A stretch of 46,634 nucleotides of DNA from Magnetovibrio blakemorei (GTDB lineage Bacteria > Pseudomonadota > Alphaproteobacteria > Rhodospirillales > Magnetovibrionaceae): NCBI RefSeq assembly GCF_001746755.1, contig NZ_MCGG01000006.1, positions 1 to 46,634 of the forward strand. The letters run 5' to 3'. The first letter of the stretch is position 1. Each line of letters starts with the position of its first letter. A model generated the notes under the pieces. The model was given only the letters and a program-made list of their open reading frames with translations. It ran no database searches and was not told the DNA's origin. This document shows positions 28,947 through 36,242 of this stretch, piece by piece. The translations under genes and the position numbers were made by a program.

Positions 28947-29294
28947 TCAGTCCTTGGTTTTTTTGGATTTCGTTTTTTGCCCTGTCGCCATGTTGGTGGC
29001 AGCCGTCATGTTGTCGCTGGCAGCGGCCATGGAATCCCAAAACATTTTTTGAAATTGATCCAGCCCCGGCATGGCGTTTGGCATTGCGCTAGCCATTGCA
29101 CCGGGCACAGAACCCGTCATCGCGTTGGGGAGCCACATTTTCATCAGGCTTTCCATGTCCATGGACGACATTCCGGCTTCCATGCGCTTTTGCATTTCGG
29201 CCATCATCGCTTCTTGAAGTGGCTTCACGTCAGGCAGACCAAAAAAAGCACGGGCTTCTTCGGGGGGGCATTCAACGTTGATGGTGACCTTCAT
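28947..29294 (-). CDS. DUF6489 family protein
   Basis: A 115-residue protein with the N-terminal MKVTINVECPPEEARAFFGL typical of the alphaproteobacterial DUF6489 family. A Met-rich amphipathic middle follows (about 28-90, with many Met/Ala/Pro) and then a Lys/Thr-rich C-terminal tail. The Met/Ala-rich helix and basic tail recall phasin-like surface proteins, but this is only a compositional likeness. AAGGAG lies 8 bp before the ATG at 29294. Function unknown. Confidence 0.82.
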   Translation of the reverse strand: MKVTINVECPPEEARAFFGLPDVKPLQEAMMAEMQKRMEAGMSSMDMESLMKMWLPNAMTGSVPGAMASAMPNAMPGLDQFQKMFWDSMAAASDNMTAATNMATGQKTKSKKTKD

Positions 29295-29504
29295 GGCGTT
29301 CTCCTTGCGGTATCAGGGCGGTTGTCAGGGCCGTTGTTCGGGCCCGTATCAGCAAACGTCTCCGTAGGGTATTAAAGTAGGCGCGTGCACGGAAATACGC
29401 AATCAACGGATTTGCGAGGGATGTTTTTTGCTGGTCGTTAACCTTGTCATTTAGGGTGTCCCCGGCGTAAGCTACAAAATCCCAAACAGTTAGGCCCTTG
29501 TCTG

Positions 29505-30314
29505 ATGGCTCTCTTTTCTAAAGTTGTTTTTGTGTCTTTCGCCGTAACTCTGTTCGTGTGTGGATTGGGGGGCATCGCCACCGCTGCGGACATGGTGTCT
29601 TACCGTGCCGTGTATGACATTCGTTTGGATTCGGCAAAAAACGGTGCCAACATTTCAGGTGTTACCGGGCAACTGGCTTATGGGACGAAAGACACCTGTA
29701 CGTCTTGGTTGGTTAACCAATCGGGCACCATGTATTTTGAAACATCATCCGGCGACGTTATTCCGCAACCCCTTGGATTTTCTTCTTGGGAGTCCAGCGA
29801 CGGTACGCAATTTCGCTTCACCAGTTTAGGCGAAGGCGGCGACAACGCAATCTTGGGCGGGGCGAAAAAAGGAAAAGACGGCGGGGCAGGCGAAGCGCAG
29901 TTTTCAAAACCCGAAGCGGCAACGTTTCCCCTTCCCGCAGGCACCTTGTTCCCCGCCGAACACACGGCGTTTATCCTGCAACAAGCCTTGGCGGGAAAGA
30001 CTCAGTTTGAAAATACGGTGTTCGAAGGCGTTGAAGTCGAAGGCGCAAAGTTGTTGGTGACGTTCGTCAACCCGCTTTCTGAACGTGCCCGTAAATTGGC
30101 GGCAGGGTTTAAAATTGAGGCCATGACCAATCCCGGATGGAACTTTCGTTTGGCGTATTTTGATCCCGCCAGCCGCACCGGAGAGCCCATCTTAGAGATT
30201 GAGGCCGATTACCTGGATAATGGTATTCCGGTGCGCTGGATCGTGGATTATGGCGATTTTATCGTAGAGATGAGCATGTCGAAAATCGAGATACTCCCCA
30301 AGCCGGGTTGTTGA
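29505..30314 (+). CDS. EipB family cell-envelope integrity protein (DUF1849)
   Basis: A 269-residue secreted periplasmic protein. A signal peptide ends at about residue 28 (ATAADM). The mature protein starts SYRAVYDIRLDSAKNG, typical of the EipB family, which forms a beta-spiral in the periplasm of alphaproteobacteria and is needed for envelope integrity in Brucella. The paired cysteines are present: C65 (KDTCTSW) and the terminal C269 (PKPGC). These correspond to the stabilising disulfide reported for Brucella EipB. The neighbouring convergent gene encodes a DsbA-like oxidoreductase, a suggestive but unproven link. Confidence 0.88.
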   Translation: MALFSKVVFVSFAVTLFVCGLGGIATAADMVSYRAVYDIRLDSAKNGANISGVTGQLAYGTKDTCTSWLVNQSGTMYFETSSGDVIPQPLGFSSWESSDGTQFRFTSLGEGGDNAILGGAKKGKDGGAGEAQFSKPEAATFPLPAGTLFPAEHTAFILQQALAGKTQFENTVFEGVEVEGAKLLVTFVNPLSERARKLAAGFKIEAMTNPGWNFRLAYFDPASRTGEPILEIEADYLDNGIPVRWIVDYGDFIVEMSMSKIEILPKPGC

Positions 30315-30337
30315 CCAAGCAAATTTTTTGAAGAGCT

Positions 30338-31084
30338 CTATTTTTTGCGGGCAGCCGCGACCAATTGTTTCATGACATCAAGACCAATCGCGCCGGGCAC
30401 GATGGTTTCCCCAACGATAAACGCAGGCGTTCCGGTCACATCCAGTGTCTGAGCCTGATTGTGCGTGGCGGCGAAGGTTTTTCCGATTTCGGGATCGTCC
30501 ATTTGTCCGCTCAACGCGGCCACATCAACACCAGATGCTTTTGCCAGTTCCAGAACCTTGTCCATGCCAAGTGCGCCTTTGTTGCGCATCATGGCCGCGT
30601 GAAAAGCCTTGTACTTGTCGGGCTGGTGCAGCCAAACCGCCATCGCCGCGCGCGATGCGTTGACGCTATCCTCACCGAGGATGGGGAATTCTTTGAGCAC
30701 AACGCGAATATGACCGTCTTCTTTGATCAAAGTTTGCACATCGTCAAAGACCTTTTTGCAAAAGCCGCACCGGTAATCGAAGAATTCGACCATCGTGACG
30801 TCGCCTTGCGCATTGCCCATAACCGGGTCCGAGGGGTTGGAGGTCAATTCCGTCGCCATCGCGGCCATTGCCGCGCGTTGGTGTTCAGCACCGGCGACTT
30901 CGTTCCGGCGCTTCAATTCGTTGATCGCCTCGACAATGACTTCGGGGTTCTTCAACAGGTATTCACGCACCACTTGCTGCACTTCGGTTTTCTGCGCAGC
31001 GCTCAACGTGTCTGCGTGAACGGCTGCATTCGGCCAGCTGAACATCAAAGCGGCGACAGCAATAAAGATCTTTGTGGACGACAT
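30338..31084 (-). CDS. DsbA family thiol-disulfide oxidoreductase
   Basis: A 248-residue periplasmic protein with a signal peptide (MSSTKIFIAVAALMF to VHA). A helical N-terminal segment follows, and then a DsbA/Com1-type thioredoxin fold. The active site is C106-G-F-C109 in YRCGFCKK, and the cis-proline is P220 in VTGTPAFIVG. It probably oxidises or isomerises disulfides in exported proteins. The ATG at 31084 has GGGAG upstream; the frame is open to 31135 but that region is not signal-like. It ends 23 bp from the convergent eipB-like gene. Confidence 0.9.
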   Translation of the reverse strand: MSSTKIFIAVAALMFSWPNAAVHADTLSAAQKTEVQQVVREYLLKNPEVIVEAINELKRRNEVAGAEHQRAAMAAMATELTSNPSDPVMGNAQGDVTMVEFFDYRCGFCKKVFDDVQTLIKEDGHIRVVLKEFPILGEDSVNASRAAMAVWLHQPDKYKAFHAAMMRNKGALGMDKVLELAKASGVDVAALSGQMDDPEIGKTFAATHNQAQTLDVTGTPAFIVGETIVPGAIGLDVMKQLVAAARKK

Positions 31085-31156
31085 GATAACTCCCGGTTTT
31101 GGTTTTGCCCCGTTATGAGGCTGGTGTTGAAACATTGGTATAGACGGATTGTGGCG

Positions 31157-31873
31157 TCAACGTGTCAATGAAATTCCTGATATTCGACCACGTACGACGG
31201 TCTGGGTCGGTGCGGCGGCAAGACCGACAAAGGTGATGCGCACATGTCGGAAGTCGTCCAAGGGCCATGCCTTGGCGTAAAGATCGGACAGATCAACGGT
31301 CTCAAACCACCACTTGCGGGTATTTTCCCGACCACCGCGGAGTGTGTAGACGGGAACTTCGAGTGGTCGATCCGGGGGCGGTAAGCTTAAGGCGCCGCGT
31401 TTGAGCGCAGTGTCGCCCCACACCAAGGCCAAGGCGCGGTCATGGGGGGGGATGTTGTTTCCTTGTCCCCCCGTTTGAGTGTCTGCAGGGGCACCGCCAT
31501 AAAAACCAACCACCAAGCGGACCGGGTGAATGCCGGCACCGTGATTGCTGAGATTCCACGACCAACTGAGAAACGGCGTCGCCAGCATCATGGCGTTCAC
31601 TTGGCGCACCGCGATCACGCGGTGTGGGCCGCTTTTGATTTCCAAGGCCTGGACACCATCTTGGGTGACCGTGGTGATGGACGGGATGGCGTCATCTTCG
31701 CCACCGGATATGATCCAATCGGCGGGCGGGGCATCTAAATTGAACCTTTGCCCCGGCGCCATGATGGTCAAATGACCTTCCGGACCGGGCTGACTGGGAA
31801 CGACGGTTCTCGGTGTTTGGGCGCAGGCGGTAAGGCTCAAGGCAAGCCCGCATAAGGCGGCTAAATTGCGCAT
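31157..31873 (-). CDS. Lipoprotein with DUF3047-like domain
   Basis: A 238-residue predicted lipoprotein. The signal MRNLAALCGLALSLTAC ends in the lipobox LTAC. The body contains FLSWSWNLS, RALALVWGD and YTLRGGRENT followed by KWWFETVDLSDLY, which together resemble the DUF3047 family. Function is unknown. I chose the ATG at 31873 because it gives a proper lipoprotein signal; a GTG at 31897 would add eight residues. It lies between the M48 protease and the DsbA-like gene on the same strand, with small gaps, so the three may be co-expressed. Confidence 0.75.
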   Translation of the reverse strand: MRNLAALCGLALSLTACAQTPRTVVPSQPGPEGHLTIMAPGQRFNLDAPPADWIISGGEDDAIPSITTVTQDGVQALEIKSGPHRVIAVRQVNAMMLATPFLSWSWNLSNHGAGIHPVRLVVGFYGGAPADTQTGGQGNNIPPHDRALALVWGDTALKRGALSLPPPDRPLEVPVYTLRGGRENTRKWWFETVDLSDLYAKAWPLDDFRHVRITFVGLAAAPTQTVVRGRISGISLTR

Positions 31874-31908
31874 GATTGGAAGTTCCACGATTTTCACAGG
31901 GCCTTACT

Positions 31909-33306
31909 TTACTTTACTTTTTTGCGTGCTTGGGCGGTTTTGATGGCCTCAAGAATATCTTGGGCGTGAAGATGGGCGGGTGAGCCGACCTTTAACAGGG
32001 ACACAGCGCGTCCGGCATGAAATTCGGCGCTGGAAAGCTGTCCAGTACGCAATTCCGATTCCGCCAACGCCATTGAACTCATGGCGACGTCGCCTTTGCG
32101 TCCATAGGCGATGCCCAATTGCTGCCACGAAAAGGCATTGCCCGCACCTTGGCGGTGGGCGATGGTGTAGTGCTCAATGGATTTGTCCAGCATCTCATCG
32201 GAGCCGATTTCCAATTCGACGCGCGCCAACTCCATCAAGATGAGCGGCTCTTTGGGGGCAAGTTCGTAGGACTGGGTATAAGCTTCAAAGGCTTCGCGCG
32301 CACGTGCATGCTCAAATAGCATTTGGCCTTTGAGCTCCCATAAATATGGATTTGTCGGCTTTTCTTTGATCAGCTCGTCCAACAGCGGCAAGGCGCTTTT
32401 GATGTCTGGCTTGCGATAGTATGCGATCACCCGGGCATACCGTGCCGGGAAGCTTTGGTCCGATTCTGGGTACGTGCGCATGGTGGAGATGAATGGATTG
32501 ATGAACGCGTACAGCTTCGCCACCATAATGGCATGGGCCATGACGTCTTCGCTCGATGGGGGGGTGTCGGAATACGGAGAGGTCTTGATGAAGGCCCGCA
32601 AAGTGTCGACGCGTTCGCGGCTCAAAGGGTGGGTTTGTGCATACGGATCTTGAAGGCGCGAGCTGAGAACTTCTTGATCGCCCAACTGGCTGAGAAACCC
32701 TTCCAAGCCCTTAGCGGATCGATGGGTGGCATCCAACAGACGCATGGCGGCTTGGTCGGCGGCCGATTCCTGGGTCTGGGAATATTTCAAAAATACCCGC
32801 TGGCCCGCGCTTTGACTGCCCAAAATAACCGCCTGACCGACGTCTGAGCGGCCACTGCCAATCGCTGCTGCAGCTCCAAGCAAGGTGCCGAGCAATTGCA
32901 CCATGGAGGCATCTTCAACGGCTGAGCGGGTGCGGCTCAGATGGCCGCCTTCAATGTGTCCGGTTTCGTGGGCGATCACGCCGATCAGGGCATTGGGGTC
33001 TTTGCTCTCGAGCAACAATCCGGTGTGGATAAAGATATTTTGACCGCCCGCCACAAAGGCGTTGAGGGTGCTGTCTTGAATCAGGCGAATTTGCACGTCT
33101 TCGGGATTCAAGCCCGCCTCGACGAACAGTGGTGCAGAGAACGCGTGGATGATACCTTCAATTTCAGCATCGCGAATAATGCTCCGTCCCCCTTGCGCAA
33201 AGGCGGGCGCATTGGGCATCATACTGATCAAAATCGTGACCAAACCCAGCCGTGCCGTTCGGCGGATCTGAATAGAGGATATCGAAGTGAGCAACCGCTT
33301 CAGCAT
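31909..33306 (-). CDS. M48 family metalloprotease with TPR domain (BepA-like)
   Basis: A 465-residue exported zinc protease. After a signal peptide with twin Arg (MLKRLLTSIS to AFA) comes a gluzincin domain. The zinc-binding HETGH (113-117) lies in GVIAHETGHIEGGH, and the third ligand is probably the Glu in QTQESAADQAA. The C-terminal half (about 270-450) is TPR repeats. The architecture is that of BepA/YfgC, which controls outer-membrane protein assembly quality in E. coli. I start at ATG 33306; ATG 33318 is possible. The start region abuts or overlaps that of the divergent GGT-like gene, so any promoters there are very compact. Confidence 0.9.
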   Translation of the reverse strand: MLKRLLTSISSIQIRRTARLGLVTILISMMPNAPAFAQGGRSIIRDAEIEGIIHAFSAPLFVEAGLNPEDVQIRLIQDSTLNAFVAGGQNIFIHTGLLLESKDPNALIGVIAHETGHIEGGHLSRTRSAVEDASMVQLLGTLLGAAAAIGSGRSDVGQAVILGSQSAGQRVFLKYSQTQESAADQAAMRLLDATHRSAKGLEGFLSQLGDQEVLSSRLQDPYAQTHPLSRERVDTLRAFIKTSPYSDTPPSSEDVMAHAIMVAKLYAFINPFISTMRTYPESDQSFPARYARVIAYYRKPDIKSALPLLDELIKEKPTNPYLWELKGQMLFEHARAREAFEAYTQSYELAPKEPLILMELARVELEIGSDEMLDKSIEHYTIAHRQGAGNAFSWQQLGIAYGRKGDVAMSSMALAESELRTGQLSSAEFHAGRAVSLLKVGSPAHLHAQDILEAIKTAQARKKVK

Positions 33307-33346
33307 TGATAAAGCCATTTATAAAGTTACGCAGGGTGCGTGTGTT

Positions 33347-34996
33347 GTGCAGACTAAGGCCCCCAAGCAGAACCGTCAATTGACCGCGCGTGCTGTCTTG
33401 ATCGCGACGACGCTGGCGGTGTCGGCCTGTGGCACCAGTGAGCCCGCCCTGCCGAAAGGCTCAATTGGCTTTATAGGGGGTTTTTTGGGCGGAGTTGTGG
33501 CAGATGAGCCACGGGCTGCCTTAATTGGTCGCGATGTGCTGTCGAGTGGCGGCACGGCGGCGGATGCGGTGTCGGCGATGTATTTCACCATGGCTGTGAC
33601 TTTGCCATCGCGGGCTGGTTTGGGTGGCGGCGGTATGTGCGTGGCTTTTGATCAAAAATCCGGCAAGACGGAAGTTCTCGATTTTGTGTCCGATGCGCCG
33701 ACGTCCATTTCTCCAACAGCCGATCGGCCTAGCGCCATTCCCGGCAATCCCCGTGGTTTTTTTGCCCTGCAAGCCCGTTATGGTAAGCTGTTGTGGCGTC
33801 AAGTGATTGCTCCGGCTGAACAATTGGCGCGCTTTGGCCATCCGGCATCACGCGCCTTTGCGCAGGATTTGGCGGATATCGGCCCTGCCATACTGGGTGA
33901 TCCGGGGGCGCGGACCGTGTTCGCGGCGAAGTCGGGCATCGATGTGGCGCGCGAAGGCGACAGCCTTGTGCAGCTGGAGTTGGCCTCAACTCTTGGGTTG
34001 CTGCGCGCACGCGGTGTAGGACCGTTTTACACGGGACCTTTTGCCTCCAATTTCGTTGAAGGCGTTCAGAAAGCCGGGGGCTCGTTGACGGTTGAGGAAC
34101 TGCGCCGTTTCACCCCTCAATGGCGCGATTCGGTACGGGTTGAGGTGGACAATTCCGTTGCTCATTTTGCGCCGCCGCCCGCCAGTGCCTCAACCCAGAC
34201 CGCGGTGATGTTGGCGATGATCAACGAAAACGGTCGATTTGAAGACGTGGATGAAGGCGAGCGCGCGCATTTGATGGCCGAAACGGGGCTGTTGGCCTTT
34301 GCGGACCGGGAAACGTGGATGAACGCTCAAGGTCAGGGGCCAAAGGATGCCAGCGGCTTGGTTGATGCCAATCGCATTGAAACGCTTGCCCAGGGCTTAG
34401 GCGTACAAACCAAAAGCGACCCCATGAAATTTGCCCCGCGCCCGCAAAACCGTCATGAAAGCCCAAACACGACCACATTTATGGCCGCTGATCCCGGCGG
34501 CAACGCGGTGGCGTGCGCGGTGAGCATGAACGCCAGCTTTGGCACCGGGCGAATTGTTGCGGGTTCGGGTGTTTTGCTGGCCGCGGCACCCGGCATAGGA
34601 GGACGGGGGCCGATTGGTTTGGCCCCGATGCTGATGGTAAACGAAAATTCCAAAGAATTTCGCATCGCCGCCGGAGCCAATGGCGGCGTGGCTGCTCCTT
34701 CGGCGTTGGTCAATGTTCTGGCCCGCATCACGCGGATGGATCAATCGGCGAAAGACGCCGTCGGTGCGCCCAGGGTGCATCATGGCGGTGATCCGGATGT
34801 CACGTATTATGAACCGGGCTTGAGTGCTGAGGCGCTTGCGCACCTCTCGCAAAGTGGTCACCGCACCGCCGCGACGCCGGTTTTGGGGACTGTGAATGTG
34901 CTGTATTGCCCAGGTGGCCTTCCCACCAAACCGGCGACGTGCCAGATGGTCGCAGACCCGCGTGGCTTGGGGCTGGCTGCTGGTTCAATGCAGTAG
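33347..34996 (+). CDS. Gamma-glutamyltransferase-family lipoprotein with altered substrate site
   Basis: A 549-residue Ntn-hydrolase of the GGT family behind a lipoprotein signal (VLIATTLAVSAC). The fold markers are present: SSGGTAADAV, GLGGGGMCVAF and the self-cleavage site N374-T375-T376-T377-F. The residues that hold the gamma-glutamyl group in E. coli GGT appear lost. Arg114 is replaced by Val in LDFVSDAP, the Ser-Ser before AP is replaced by IG in PIGLAPM, and the lid Asp region is absent. Autoprocessing may survive, but glutathione hydrolysis is doubtful. The start is uncertain: GTG 33347, or GTG 33287, which overlaps the divergent protease gene. The next gene follows after 23 bp. Confidence 0.8.
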   Translation: MQTKAPKQNRQLTARAVLIATTLAVSACGTSEPALPKGSIGFIGGFLGGVVADEPRAALIGRDVLSSGGTAADAVSAMYFTMAVTLPSRAGLGGGGMCVAFDQKSGKTEVLDFVSDAPTSISPTADRPSAIPGNPRGFFALQARYGKLLWRQVIAPAEQLARFGHPASRAFAQDLADIGPAILGDPGARTVFAAKSGIDVAREGDSLVQLELASTLGLLRARGVGPFYTGPFASNFVEGVQKAGGSLTVEELRRFTPQWRDSVRVEVDNSVAHFAPPPASASTQTAVMLAMINENGRFEDVDEGERAHLMAETGLLAFADRETWMNAQGQGPKDASGLVDANRIETLAQGLGVQTKSDPMKFAPRPQNRHESPNTTTFMAADPGGNAVACAVSMNASFGTGRIVAGSGVLLAAAPGIGGRGPIGLAPMLMVNENSKEFRIAAGANGGVAAPSALVNVLARITRMDQSAKDAVGAPRVHHGGDPDVTYYEPGLSAEALAHLSQSGHRTAATPVLGTVNVLYCPGGLPTKPATCQMVADPRGLGLAAGSMQ

Positions 34997-35019
34997 CTGC
35001 AGCGGAACGGGAACAAGCC

Positions 35020-36174
35020 ATGACGCTCAAAGTCTCCAAACGTGGTGCTATTTCGCCCTTTATTGTGATGGACGTGATGCGCGCCGCCAATGCACGCCAA
35101 GTCGCCGGGCATGATGTGTTGCATATGGAGGTGGGCCAACCGTCCACATCCGCCCCCGCCCAAGTTCTCGCCCGTGCGCGGGAAGCCTTGGACCAAGAGC
35201 TGTTGGGTTACACCGATGCGTTTGGTGTGCCGGCTCTGAAAACGCGCATTGTGGCGCATTACCAAAAGGCTTATGGGGTGAGCTTGGACCCGGCCCGCAT
35301 TGCGGTGACCACCGGCTCGTCGGGTGGTTTTCTTTTGGCGTTTTTGTCGGCATTCGATGCGGGTGATCGGGTGGCGCTGGTGAGCCCCGGTTATCCGGCG
35401 TACCGCAACATATTGACGGCGTTGGATATCGAGGTGGTGGACATTCTCACCGGGCCGGAAACGGACTACCAGCCGACACCTGCCCTGTTGGATCAAATCG
35501 AAGGTCGGTTGGATGGCCTGATTATCGCCTCGCCATCTAACCCCACCGGAACCATGATTGATCGCGACGGTTTGGCTGCTTTGGCAGTGTACTGCCGCGC
35601 GCGCGGTGTGCGGGTGGTGTCGGATGAAATTTATCACGGCATTACCTTTGAAGAACCCGCGCACACCTTTGGCGAATTTGAAACAGAGTGTTTTATCGTC
35701 AACAGTTTTTCAAAATACTACTCCATGACCGGGTGGCGGTTGGGATGGTTGGTGTTTCCCGAAAGTTTGTCCAGATCTGTCGAATGTCTGGCGCAGAACC
35801 TGTTCATTTCTGCGCCGACTTTGTCACAAATTGCCGCCGTCGCCGCGTTTGATTGTCAAGACGAACTGGACGCCAATGTCGTGCGCTACAAAGCCAACCG
35901 CGATGTGTTGCTGGCAGAGCTGCCCAAAGCGGGTTTTGATCGCTTAAGCCATGCCCAAGGGGCTTTTTATGTATATGCCGACGTTGCGCATTTAACCGAT
36001 GACAGCCAGGTTTTTTGTCAGAAAATTCTGGCTGAAACCGGCGTTGCGGTGACGCCCGGCGTAGACTTTGATCCCCAGCGTGGTCATTCAGCCATTCGCT
36101 TTTCCTTCGCCGGGTCGACCGCCGACATGATCGAAGCGGCCCGGCGCTTGAAGGTCTTTCACCAATCTGTTTAG
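35020..36174 (+). CDS. Class I/II pyridoxal-phosphate aminotransferase
   Basis: A 384-residue fold-type I aminotransferase of the aspartate aminotransferase family. The PLP lysine is K232 in NSFSKYYSMTGWRLGW. Also visible are SPSNPTGTMI (the Asn that contacts PLP), SDEIYHGI (the Asp and Tyr that contact the cofactor), and the C-terminal AIRFSFAG with the substrate-carboxylate Arg. Substrate specificity is not evident. The ATG at 35020 follows GGAACGGGAA; the frame is open upstream into the GGT-like gene but is not coding there. It ends before a strong bidirectional terminator. Confidence 0.9.
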   Translation: MTLKVSKRGAISPFIVMDVMRAANARQVAGHDVLHMEVGQPSTSAPAQVLARAREALDQELLGYTDAFGVPALKTRIVAHYQKAYGVSLDPARIAVTTGSSGGFLLAFLSAFDAGDRVALVSPGYPAYRNILTALDIEVVDILTGPETDYQPTPALLDQIEGRLDGLIIASPSNPTGTMIDRDGLAALAVYCRARGVRVVSDEIYHGITFEEPAHTFGEFETECFIVNSFSKYYSMTGWRLGWLVFPESLSRSVECLAQNLFISAPTLSQIAAVAAFDCQDELDANVVRYKANRDVLLAELPKAGFDRLSHAQGAFYVYADVAHLTDDSQVFCQKILAETGVAVTPGVDFDPQRGHSAIRFSFAGSTADMIEAARRLKVFHQSV

Positions 36175-36188
36175 GATTGAGCACAAAC

Positions 36189-36220
36189 AAAAAGGCGCGG
36201 ACCGAAGTCCGCGCCTTTTT
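36189..36220. terminator. Bidirectional intrinsic terminator between the aminotransferase gene and rne
   Basis: AAAAAGGCGCGGAC (36189-36202) and GTCCGCGCCTTTTT (36207-36220) form a perfect 14-bp stem around the tetraloop CGAA, with U-runs on both strands. It serves the aminotransferase gene (plus) and rne (minus), which converge here. Confidence 0.93.
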
Positions 36221-36242
36221 TTATGGATAGACGGCGTTTCGC

